Origin: Chloroflexota bacterium | Lineage (GTDB): Bacteria > Chloroflexota > Dehalococcoidia > UBA1151 | Assembly (NCBI GenBank): GCA_022561735.1 | Contig: JADFQR010000079.1 | Coordinates: 1 to 6,263, forward strand | DNA length: 6,263 nt | Direction of reading: 5' to 3' | In this document: positions 1 through 4,943 of the stretch, piece after piece | Position numbering within the stretch: the first letter of the stretch is position 1 | Layout: each line of letters begins with the position of its first letter | Position numbers and translations under genes: made by a program | Notes under the pieces: model-generated | Databases searched by the model: none | What the model was told of the DNA's origin: nothing | The model's input: only the letters and a program-made list of their open reading frames with translations

Positions 1-1
1 C

Positions 2-868
2 GCGGGCGGGATGGAGATTGGGGTGCTGGAGCGCGCGGACTGCGAGGCGCTGGAGATGGGCGCGTACGTCGGCGTATCGCACGGCAGCCATCAGCCGCTC
101 AAGTTCATACACATGACCTACGAGGGCGACCCCGGTGACCCGGACAACAACCTGTGGATTGTGGGCAAGGGGATCACCTTCGATTCCGGCGGCATCTCCA
201 TTAAGCCGGCGGCGAACATGGGCGCCATGAAGGGGGACATGTCCGGGGGCGCGGCCGCCATCGCCGCCATGCAGGGTATCGCCGCGCTTGCGCCTGCGTT
301 GAACGTGCATATGGTGTGCGCTGCGACGGAGAACATGCCGGGCGGGGGCGCACAGCGGCCCGGAGACGTGGTGATCGCCATGGGCGGCAAGAGCATCGAG
401 ATCGACAACACGGACGCCGAAGGCAGGCTGACCCTTGCGGACGCGATCGGGTTTGCGAAGTCGAAGGGCGCGAAACGGATCGTCGATATCGCCACGCTGA
501 CCGGGGCGATGGTCGTGGCGCTGGGCAACGGTCATTCCGGTGCGTTCAGCAACGACGATGAGCTGGTAGGGCAGGTTATCGCGGCGGGAGCGACGCGGGG
601 CGAGCCGATATGGCGCATGCCGCTTGACCCGATAACGAAGAAGCAGAACAAGTCCGATATCGCGGATCTGAAGAACACCGGTGGCCGCGGCGGCGGGTCT
701 ATAACCGCAGCCCACTTCATCGGCGAGTTCGTGGGGGACACCCCGTGGGTGCACCTCGACATCGCCGCCACCAACATGGGGCGTTCCGTCCACGACTGGG
801 AACCGACCGGCGCGACCGGGGTTCCGACCCGGGCCTTGATCCAGTTGGCGCTGGATCTTGGAGCCTGA
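2..868 (+). CDS. pepA: Leucyl aminopeptidase (M17), 3' part; 5' end outside window
   Basis: Cytosolic di-metal aminopeptidase that removes N-terminal residues (leucine preferred in the family) from peptides, usually as a homohexamer. The frame is open to the window edge, so the gene starts upstream. Numbering from the Met at position 11, the visible part has the whole C-terminal catalytic domain: VGKGITFDSGG at residues 51-61, SIKP at 63-66, KGDMSGG at 74-80 and the signature NTDAEGRL at 133-140. Metal ligands K53, D58, D76, D135, E137 and catalytic K65, R139 keep a constant offset of 217 from E. coli PepA (K270, D275, D293, D352, E354, K282, R356), so about 217 residues of a roughly 500-residue protein are missing. 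The C-terminus is of normal length and ends at TGA. Family assignment is secure; substrate range is not visible. It is separated by 86 bp from the next gene and is probably not functionally tied to it. Confidence 0.96.
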   Translation, partial: AGGMEIGVLERADCEALEMGAYVGVSHGSHQPLKFIHMTYEGDPGDPDNNLWIVGKGITFDSGGISIKPAANMGAMKGDMSGGAAAIAAMQGIAALAPALNVHMVCAATENMPGGGAQRPGDVVIAMGGKSIEIDNTDAEGRLTLADAIGFAKSKGAKRIVDIATLTGAMVVALGNGHSGAFSNDDELVGQVIAAGATRGEPIWRMPLDPITKKQNKSDIADLKNTGGRGGGSITAAHFIGEFVGDTPWVHLDIAATNMGRSVHDWEPTGATGVPTRALIQLALDLGA

Positions 869-937
869 TCCCTGGTTCTGATCGAGGTTAGACGAGCATC
901 CCGCATGGCTGCCATTCGTACCGCTGCATAGCTGCTT

Positions 938-946
938 AAAGGAGAT
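938..946 (+). promoter_or_regulatory. Shine-Dalgarno site of first RraA-like gene
   Basis: AAAGGAGAT lies about 8 bases before the ATG at 955. It supports that start over the internal Met at codon 6. Confidence 0.8.
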
Positions 947-954
947 ATCGCCTG

Positions 955-1686
955 ATGGCCGAGAGGTCTATGAAACCTGTCCGCGTGGAGGACGCCCTCC
1001 TGGAAGAGTTCAAGAAGCTGCCGGTCGCCACTATCTGGGGCGTCGTGCACACCACGCTGGGCGTCCCGTTCCCGTTCATGGAAAACGTCAACCTGATGTT
1101 CGCCCCGGGCGGAAAACGGCTCGCGGCGCGCGCCCGGACTCTGCGCTACCACCCGATGCGCGTCGATCTTATAAACGAGGTCCGGGACGATGAGAACTCG
1201 CCGGAGTACCGGGCGATGGGCCGATGCGGCCCCGGAGATGTGCTGGTGGCCGATCAGCAGGGCATCCGCTACGCGGGAATCGCCGGTGACGTGAAGCTGT
1301 TGCAGCTCAAGATGAACAACGCAGAGGGGCTTGTGACGGACGGGGCGATCCGCGACCTGAGCATCATCAGGGACGAGGATTACGACCTGATCGTGTACGC
1401 ACAGGGCAGAACGCCTTACGGCCAGCAGCCCTGGGGTGAGCCCGCCGAGGAGAACATAGACATCCAGTGCGGCGGCGCACTTGTGCGGCCCGGTGACGTG
1501 ATCGTGGGCGACGAGGACGGCTGCGTTGTAGTGCCTTCCTGGTTCGCCGAGGAGTGCCTGAAGATCACGATCGAGCACGAGGGCGCTGAGGCGTGGGTCA
1601 AGGAGAAGGTACTTGCGGAGGGCGTGCCCCCGGGCAAGTATTACGGCCCCAACCTGATGGAGAACTACCGGAACCGTAATGCGTAA
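955..1686 (+). CDS. RraA-like / HMG-aldolase-fold protein, copy 1
   Basis: A 243-residue protein of the RraA-like family (often annotated as dimethylmenaquinone methyltransferase or RNase E regulator; many members are divalent-metal-dependent 4-hydroxy-4-methyl-2-oxoglutarate / 4-carboxy-4-hydroxy-2-oxoadipate aldolases). Visible family marks are GPGDVLV at 92-98, a Gly (G111) followed about 21 residues later by TDGAIRD with the Arg-Asp pair R133-D134 that serves the active site and metal in the aldolases, and GDEDGCVVVPS at 185-195. The N-terminal stretch FKKLPVATIW (19-28) and the C-terminal tail VPPGKYY are shared with the next gene. The length is slightly above the roughly 160-230 residues of many relatives because of the C-terminal tail. 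The start is set by a strong Shine-Dalgarno. A soluble cytosolic enzyme is likely, but whether it is an aldolase, a decarboxylase or something else cannot be read here. No aromatic-degradation genes lie nearby. Confidence 0.88.
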   Translation: MAERSMKPVRVEDALLEEFKKLPVATIWGVVHTTLGVPFPFMENVNLMFAPGGKRLAARARTLRYHPMRVDLINEVRDDENSPEYRAMGRCGPGDVLVADQQGIRYAGIAGDVKLLQLKMNNAEGLVTDGAIRDLSIIRDEDYDLIVYAQGRTPYGQQPWGEPAEENIDIQCGGALVRPGDVIVGDEDGCVVVPSWFAEECLKITIEHEGAEAWVKEKVLAEGVPPGKYYGPNLMENYRNRNA

Positions 1687-1794
1687 CGGCCAGCCGGGCG
1701 TTTACGTTCAATTAATCTAGATTATGGGCAACTATTAACGTCAAAAGGGGATTGCTGGTCCCCGGATCCCTGAAATCGGAGATCGTCTAAGAAA

Positions 1795-1810
1795 TCGCAC
1801 GCCAGTGCGA
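1795..1810. repeat. Small perfect hairpin, 6-bp stem
   Basis: TCGCAC pairs with GTGCGA around the loop GCCA, in the 179-bp gap between the two RraA-like genes. No T-run follows, so it is not a standard terminator. It may be a transcript hairpin or chance. Confidence 0.35.
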
Positions 1811-1833
1811 CCGGGACTTCTCCCTCACCCTCG

Positions 1834-1854
1834 CCCTCTCCCGCCGGGAGAGGG
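1834..1854. repeat. REP-like palindrome
   Basis: CCCTCTCCC and GGGAGAGGG form a perfect 9-bp stem around a 3-base loop, preceded by a pyrimidine-rich run (TCTCCCTCACCCTCG). This matches a type of dispersed intergenic palindrome common in GC-rich bacterial genomes. No T-run follows, so it is unlikely to be an intrinsic terminator. It ends only about 20 bases before the Shine-Dalgarno of the next gene and could affect transcript processing or translation. Confidence 0.6.
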
Positions 1855-1865
1855 GATTTGACCCT

Positions 1866-2621
1866 TTGTTCCCAAGGAGAGACATCGATGGCAGACCGGT
1901 CATTCACCCCGTGGACATCCCGGACAGCGTCCTGGCTCGTTTCAAGAAACTCCCCGTTGCGACGATCTGGAGTCATGTCGTGAGGGACGCGGGTGTCGCA
2001 CTACCGTTCATCGAGGGGTTGACTCTTTACACGCCGGGCATGGAGCGGCTTGCCGCTCGCGCCCGCACGCTCAGGTTCCTGCCGCCTCGCCCGGACCTTC
2101 TATCCGAGGTTCCATCCGGAGAGCACGCGCCCGAGTACGTGGCGATGGGCCGATGCGGCCCGGGCGATGTGCTGGTGTGCGACATGATGGGCAACACAGA
2201 CGCTTGCGTCTTCGGAGACGTGAAGGCGCTCCAGCTCAAGATGAACAATGCCGATGGGATCATCACCGATGGCGGCATGCGTGACCTGGACGTGATGGAG
2301 GACGAAGGCTACAACCTGATCGTGTACGCACGGAGCCGGACTCCTTATGCGTCAAACCCCTGGGCGCATCCTGCGGAAGAGAACACACAGATCCAGGTCG
2401 GCGGTGTTCTTGTGCGTCCCGGGGACGTTCTGGTGGGCGACGGCGACGGGGTTGTAGTGGTGCCGTCATGGTACGCCGAGGAGTGCGTCCAGATTGTCGA
2501 AGATCACGAAGGGGTAGAGGCGTACGTCAAGTTGAAGATCGAGCGCGACAATGTTCCGCCCGGTCGCTACTACCCGCCGTCCCCAGAGATGTGGGAGGAG
2601 TGGCGGCAATCCCTGAAATAG
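1866..2621 (+). CDS. RraA-like / HMG-aldolase-fold protein, copy 2 (apparent 5' frameshift)
   Basis: Paralogue of the preceding gene, identical at more than half of positions by eye, with the same motifs. Residues counted from TTG 1866: FKKLPVATIW at 26-35, CGPGDVLV at 97-104, G117 followed by TDGGMRD with the Arg-Asp pair R139-D140, GDGDGVVVVPS at 191-201, and a C-terminal VPPGRYY tail. The catalytic-type residues are intact. The in-frame start is a TTG at 1866 giving an unrelated lead (MFPRRDIDGRPV). The natural start is very likely ATG 1888 behind AAGGAGA: it reads MADRS, and inserting one base near 1901 joins it to IHPVDIPDSVLARF, which aligns without gaps to MAERS-MKPVRVEDALLEEF of copy 1. 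This is either a one-base sequencing/assembly error or a real deletion. If real, translation would depend on TTG 1866 (a GAGAGGGGAT stretch lies about 8 bases upstream) or GTG 1911. Hetero-oligomers with copy 1 are possible but not shown. Confidence 0.85.
   Translation: MFPRRDIDGRPVIHPVDIPDSVLARFKKLPVATIWSHVVRDAGVALPFIEGLTLYTPGMERLAARARTLRFLPPRPDLLSEVPSGEHAPEYVAMGRCGPGDVLVCDMMGNTDACVFGDVKALQLKMNNADGIITDGGMRDLDVMEDEGYNLIVYARSRTPYASNPWAHPAEENTQIQVGGVLVRPGDVLVGDGDGVVVVPSWYAEECVQIVEDHEGVEAYVKLKIERDNVPPGRYYPPSPEMWEEWRQSLK
1874..1880 (+). promoter_or_regulatory. Shine-Dalgarno of the ancestral ATG of RraA copy 2
   Basis: AAGGAGA stands 7 bases before ATG at 1888. That ATG encodes MADRS, matching MAERS of copy 1, but it is out of frame with the body of the gene. 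The site therefore marks the original start and supports a frameshift just after it. Confidence 0.7.
1888..1904 (+). other. Probable one-base deletion / frameshift site
   Basis: ATG GCA GAC CGG TC runs in one frame and ATT CAC CCC GTG continues in another. One extra base after position 1901 would give MADRS-IHPVDI, aligned residue for residue with copy 1. No slippery heptamer is visible, so programmed frameshifting is unlikely. Confidence 0.65.
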
Positions 2622-2649
2622 GGGCGTGTTCAGGCCGTTTTCGGTCTCG

Positions 2650-2656
2650 AAAGGAG
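2650..2656 (+). promoter_or_regulatory. Shine-Dalgarno deciding the start of the MerT-like gene
   Basis: AAAGGAG lies 7 bases before ATG 2664. No comparable site precedes the GTG at 2736 that would open the frame after the double TGA; the bases there are TGGTGATGA. Translation therefore most likely begins at 2664 and meets the TGA pair in frame. Confidence 0.8.
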
Positions 2657-2663
2657 ACCTGTT

Positions 2664-3008
2664 ATGGCACGTATTTTTCACGTAGAGGCGGTGCTGGCGC
2701 CGGTGAGGGCGCTGCTTCCGCTGCCCTGGTGATGAGTGGTTCCGGCCGCCCTGGGCCTGCTGGGATCCAGCGGGTCAGGGGTGGCTCTGGCGCCCGCGTT
2801 GCGGTTGCTGAACGGACCGTTCCTGGTACTGACCGTGGTCGTAATAGCCCGCGGCTGGTACCTGCAGTTGCCTCGGGGACAGTCGTCTCACGTGCGGGGA
2901 ACGCTGTGGCAACGCAGGTCGTTCTGGGTCCTTGCGGCGTCCACCGTTTTTTCGGTTGGCGTGTGGGGGCTTCGGTTTGCCGGGTTACTCGGAGGCGCCC
3001 CTTTTTGA
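2664..3008 (+). CDS. MerT-family-like membrane protein with TGA-TGA in place of Cys-Cys; candidate Sec-Sec selenoprotein
   Basis: Seen: from ATG 2664 the frame runs 22 codons (ending LLPLPW), meets TGA TGA at 2730-2735, and stays open to a third TGA at 3006, 114 residues in all. After the double TGA the protein reads VVPAALGLLGSSGSG, then a hydrophobic segment FLVLTVVVIARGWY (about 53-66) and a last membrane segment starting SFWVLAAS (about 86-108). Known: Tn21-type MerT is about 116 residues with a Cys-Cys pair at 24-25 in the first membrane helix that takes Hg(II) from MerP. Placing U23-U24 on that pair gives a gapless match: Pro at +3, Leu +6, Leu-Gly +9/+10, Ser-Gly +12/+13, Leu +22, Phe +29, and a Phe-Trp at the third helix. 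Inferred: both TGAs are read as selenocysteine, helped by the hairpin at 2745-2785. The protein has no Cys at all, including the second Cys pair of classical MerT. No merR, merP or merA is in the window, so mercury is one candidate substrate among soft metals. Alternatives are a pseudogene, or a 22-codon leader plus a separate 90-residue protein from GTG 2736. It lies 42 bp after RraA copy 2. Confidence 0.75.
2730..2735 (+). other. Tandem in-frame TGA codons, candidate selenocysteine pair
   Basis: Codons 23 and 24 of the MerT-like frame are TGA TGA, directly after TGG (Trp). They sit exactly at the MerT Cys-Cys position. TGA is a normal stop elsewhere in the window (pepA, and the end of this same gene), so a code change to Trp is unlikely. 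Confidence 0.7.
2745..2785 (+). promoter_or_regulatory. Candidate bacterial SECIS hairpin
   Basis: Upper stem of 8 bp: 2756-2763 pairs with 2767-2774 around the apical loop GAT (2764-2766), including one T-G wobble. Below a small internal loop (GG 2754-2755 opposite T 2775), CCCTG 2749-2753 pairs with CAGGG 2776-2780. Further down, GCC 2745-2747 pairs with GGC 2783-2785. Bacterial SECIS elements lie inside the coding region just after the UGA, with a G among the first two apical-loop bases and about 16-37 bases between UGA and loop. Here the loop starts with G, 31 bases after the first TGA and 28 after the second. SelB binding is inferred, not shown. Confidence 0.65.
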
Positions 3009-3034
3009 ACCGTTACGCCGTCTCCTGATCGACC

Positions 3035-3068
3035 GGGCCGTCGCCGCTTTTGACCCGGGTGACGGCCC
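3035..3068. repeat. 8-bp inverted repeat after the MerT-like gene
   Basis: GGGCCGTC (3035-3042) and GACGGCCC (3061-3068) are perfect reverse complements separated by 18 bases. It begins 27 bases after the MerT-like stop codon. No T-run follows, so it could be a 3' mRNA-stabilising hairpin or a factor-dependent terminator. Nothing gene-like is seen in the rest of 3009-3230. Confidence 0.4.
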
Positions 3069-3230
3069 AATTGCGGCCCGACGGCGATTGAGGCGGTGTC
3101 TGGCGGGTGATAACCTCAGTAGTAGAGTCACCCGCGCGAGAGATCGCGTTGGCGGCGCTGCGCGTGCCCTGCAAGGCGACCCGATCCCGGGAAAAGCACC
3201 GGCAGGGGAACGCTGGCGGCGATGCAACGT

Positions 3231-3307
3231 GGTGGGCGTAGTGTAGTGGTTAACACGTCAGGTTGTGGCCCTGAAGATCGAGGGTTCAATCCCCTCCGCT
3301 CACCCCA
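3231..3307 (+). tRNA. tRNA-His (GTG)
   Basis: Full cloverleaf. The acceptor stem GTGGGCG (3232-3238) pairs with CGCTCAC (3297-3303). D-stem GTGT/ACAC. Anticodon stem TCAGG/CCTGA holds loop TTGTGGC with anticodon GTG at 3265-3267. T-stem GAGGG/CCCTC carries loop TTCAATC. The extra G at -1 (3231) faces C73 (3304), the identity mark of tRNA-His, and CCA is encoded. It reads CAC and CAT codons. Confidence 0.96.
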
Positions 3308-3332
3308 CGCATCAGCTTTATAAACGGTTCGG

Positions 3333-3356
3333 CGGGTCCTTCTCCGAAAGGGCCCG
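3333..3356 (+). terminator. Terminator-like hairpin after tRNA-His
   Basis: CGGGTCCTT (3333-3341) pairs with AAGGGCCCG (3348-3356), 9 bp with one T-G wobble, around a 6-base loop. Only TATT follows, a weak T-tract. Its place 25 bases after the tRNA suggests it ends the tRNA transcript. Confidence 0.5.
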
Positions 3357-3467
3357 TATTCATGTGTGGACGCGACCCTGAAATTGGGAAACCGGGAAAC
3401 CGGCTCCCGGGACTGACCCCGGAACGGCAAGGTCACAACAGGGCCGGAACGCGTACCGGAGATTTGT

Positions 3468-4685
3468 ATGCCAGGAACGACCGAGTCGGACGTGCCGCCC
3501 GGCATAACGGTGCGCCGGTGGGGCGACGATAGCGGCGACGGTCTCGTGATCGACGTCGACAGCAACGGCGGGCCACCGGTACATGGCATCGGCGTGGAAC
3601 CGCCGGACAACTCATCCCGTGCGAACGGACCGACCTGGGCCTACGTGATAGAGGACGACGGCGTGACGCTGATCGACCCCGGTCATCTGGGGTCGTTCGG
3701 GTTTCTATCGGACGGGTTGAAGGTGCTGGGGATGTCGCCGGCGGACGTGGACCGCGTCGTGGTTACGCACGGCCACTGGGACCACGATGGCGGAGTGGCG
3801 GAGTTGTTGGATGCCAGCGGCGCCGAGTTCTGGGCGCACGAATTGTGGCAGGTGTACTCGCCGTACTCGTACGGCCAGCTTCTAAGGGCGGACAGATCTC
3901 CGTTGCGCATGGAGATGTCACGCATGGGGGAGCGGGTGAGGGAGAACGGGTCGCGGAGGTACGGCGGTTCTGCCGATAAGTCGAGCGACACCGGACGCAA
4001 GCCGGGCGGCGCCGGGCGGGACAACTATGAATCGTTACGGGCAGGGTTGAAGGTGGATCGCGCGCTGGTTGACGGCGAGAAGCACGGATCGATCGAGTAC
4101 CTGCACACGCCGGGGCACTGGCCGGACGAACTCACCATCAGGCTCGGCGATCTTATCTTCACGGGCGATCATGTTTTGCCGGAAATCACGCCGCACCCGT
4201 CGATGGCTTACGGCCACCCGGAGGAGCTTGCAACGACTCTTCCGGCCAGATACCGGGAGGCGCGTGACGTGTGGGGGTTGTCGGCTTACCTGAAATCGCT
4301 GCACCGGGTAAGCCAGCTCGGGTCCGGGCTGACGGTGATGCCGGCGCACCGGCTGTTCAACAGGGGCCAGTTCCGCATGACGGATGAACAGCGGGCGACG
4401 GAGACGATCGTATTTCACCTGGAACGTTGTGACACCCTGGTCCAGGCTATCGAGAGCGGCCATTCCGATCTTGAATCAGCCACCCGCGAGCTGTTCTCGT
4501 ACCGGCCGCTTACCGATAGCTACCACCTGATGTCGGCGGCCTCCGAGACGATCTCGCATGTCGAGTTGCTCGAAGAGAGCGGTGATATCAGGGTTGGCGA
4601 TGTTGAGGACGGAGACGGGGTACGCCTAGAATTGACAGGTAGCCGTAACTACCGGGAAGTGATCGGGAAGTTGATTCCCGGATAA
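3468..4685 (+). CDS. MBL-fold metallo-hydrolase (LACTB2/glyoxalase-II-like)
   Basis: A 405-residue metallo-beta-lactamase-fold protein, probably a cytosolic zinc hydrolase; no signal peptide is seen. The motif HGHWDHDGG at 101-109 gives H101, H103, D105 and H106 of the two zinc sites. TPGHWPDE places the next His at 217, FTGDH the bridging Asp at 234, and MPAH the last His at 294, so the full ligand set is present. Residues about 305-375 look like the winged-helix tail of LACTB2-type proteins, followed by an acidic stretch. Between the first and second zinc motifs lies a long, partly low-complexity insert (about 150-190, rich in Gly, Arg, Ser, Asp). Family members act on thioesters, lactones, RNA or beta-lactams, and the substrate here cannot be inferred. 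ATG 3468 follows a GGAGA about 5 bases upstream. The neighbours are tRNAs, so it is probably a monocistronic unit. The last codons and stop lie inside a 14-bp tandem repeat. Confidence 0.92.
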   Translation: MPGTTESDVPPGITVRRWGDDSGDGLVIDVDSNGGPPVHGIGVEPPDNSSRANGPTWAYVIEDDGVTLIDPGHLGSFGFLSDGLKVLGMSPADVDRVVVTHGHWDHDGGVAELLDASGAEFWAHELWQVYSPYSYGQLLRADRSPLRMEMSRMGERVRENGSRRYGGSADKSSDTGRKPGGAGRDNYESLRAGLKVDRALVDGEKHGSIEYLHTPGHWPDELTIRLGDLIFTGDHVLPEITPHPSMAYGHPEELATTLPARYREARDVWGLSAYLKSLHRVSQLGSGLTVMPAHRLFNRGQFRMTDEQRATETIVFHLERCDTLVQAIESGHSDLESATRELFSYRPLTDSYHLMSAASETISHVELLEESGDIRVGDVEDGDGVRLELTGSRNYREVIGKLIPG

Positions 4686-4718
4686 GTATCCCCAGATAAG
4701 AATTCCCAGATAAGAATT
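4677..4718. repeat. 14-bp tandem repeat, three copies, across the MBL stop codon
   Basis: Copies are CCCGGATAAGTATC (4677-4690), CCCAGATAAGAATT (4691-4704) and CCCAGATAAGAATT (4705-4718); the last two are identical. A decayed fourth unit with GGGATAATCGTT follows. Copy 1 contains the final Pro-Gly codons and the TAA of the MBL gene, so the array may have grown by slippage from the gene's 3' end. Confidence 0.75.
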
Positions 4719-4750
4719 TCAGGGATAATCGTTCCTCCGGGTTAAACAAA

Positions 4751-4779
4751 AGCCCCGGGCTTCAAAGTTTCCCGGGGTT
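4751..4779. terminator. Terminator-like hairpin, possibly bidirectional
   Basis: CCCCGGG (4753-4759) and CCCGGGG (4771-4777) form a 7-bp GC stem, extended to 9 by an A-T and a G-T pair, with an 11-base loop. On the + strand TTGAAAC follows, a weak tail. On the - strand the tail is CTTTTGTTT, a better U-tract. It probably ends the MBL transcript. No - strand gene is seen that would need it. Confidence 0.55.
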
Positions 4780-4867
4780 GAAACAAAGTCGGCCAATGCG
4801 ACCTCGGATCGTCACGGGGAGCCGGTGGCCCCGGGAATAGAAGCGGCAGCGGCTCCAGACCTAATGC

Positions 4868-4943
4868 GCGCCCGTAGCTCAGCGGATAGAGCACCAGGCT
4901 TCGAACCTGGGTGTCGGGGGTTCGAATCCCTCCGGGCGTACCA
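4868..4943 (+). tRNA. tRNA-Arg (TCG)
   Basis: Full cloverleaf. The acceptor stem GCGCCCG (4868-4874) pairs with CGGGCGT (4933-4939), including one G-T pair, with A73 and an encoded CCA. Anticodon stem CCAGG/CCTGG holds loop CTTCGAA with anticodon TCG at 4901-4903. T-stem GGGGG/CCCTC carries loop TTCGAAT. It reads CGA codons. Confidence 0.96.

Noticed and set aside
532..1578. Long minus-strand open frame (348 codons)
   Set aside because: It runs antisense across pepA and the first RraA-like gene, both clearly coding on +. The protein shows no family motif; it is a GC-rich shadow frame.
2664..2735. 22-codon leader peptide ending at TGA-TGA, translationally coupled to a downstream gene
   Set aside because: Possible in principle, but it does not explain the exact match of the TGA pair to the MerT Cys-Cys site or the hairpin at SECIS distance.
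2730..2735. TGA read as tryptophan (alternative genetic code)
   Set aside because: TGG is used for Trp throughout, even directly before the TGA pair, and TGA ends pepA normally.
2736..3008. Stand-alone 90-residue hydrophobic protein from GTG 2736
   Set aside because: No Shine-Dalgarno precedes it. The same frame continues upstream through TGA-TGA to a well-placed ATG with AAAGGAG, and only the longer protein matches MerT in length and N-terminal helix.
2468..3028. 186-codon + frame across the end of RraA copy 2 and the MerT-like gene
   Set aside because: It overlaps two better-supported genes in another frame and has Arg/Gly-rich, motif-free composition.
3088..3116. Promoter for tRNA-His: TTGAGG, 17 bases, TAACCT
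   Set aside because: The -10 matches at only 3 of 6 positions and lies more than 100 bases upstream of the tRNA; too weak to list.
3317..3325. TATAAA as a -10 box for the MBL gene
   Set aside because: No -35-like hexamer at the right distance; that position falls inside the tRNA-His acceptor stem.
3128..3610. Minus-strand frame covering tRNA-His and the MBL start
   Set aside because: It passes through a certain tRNA gene and a well-supported CDS start.
3231..4943. tRNA genes as integration sites of a mobile element spanning the MBL gene
   Set aside because: No integrase, no duplicated tRNA 3' end and no flanking direct repeats are visible.
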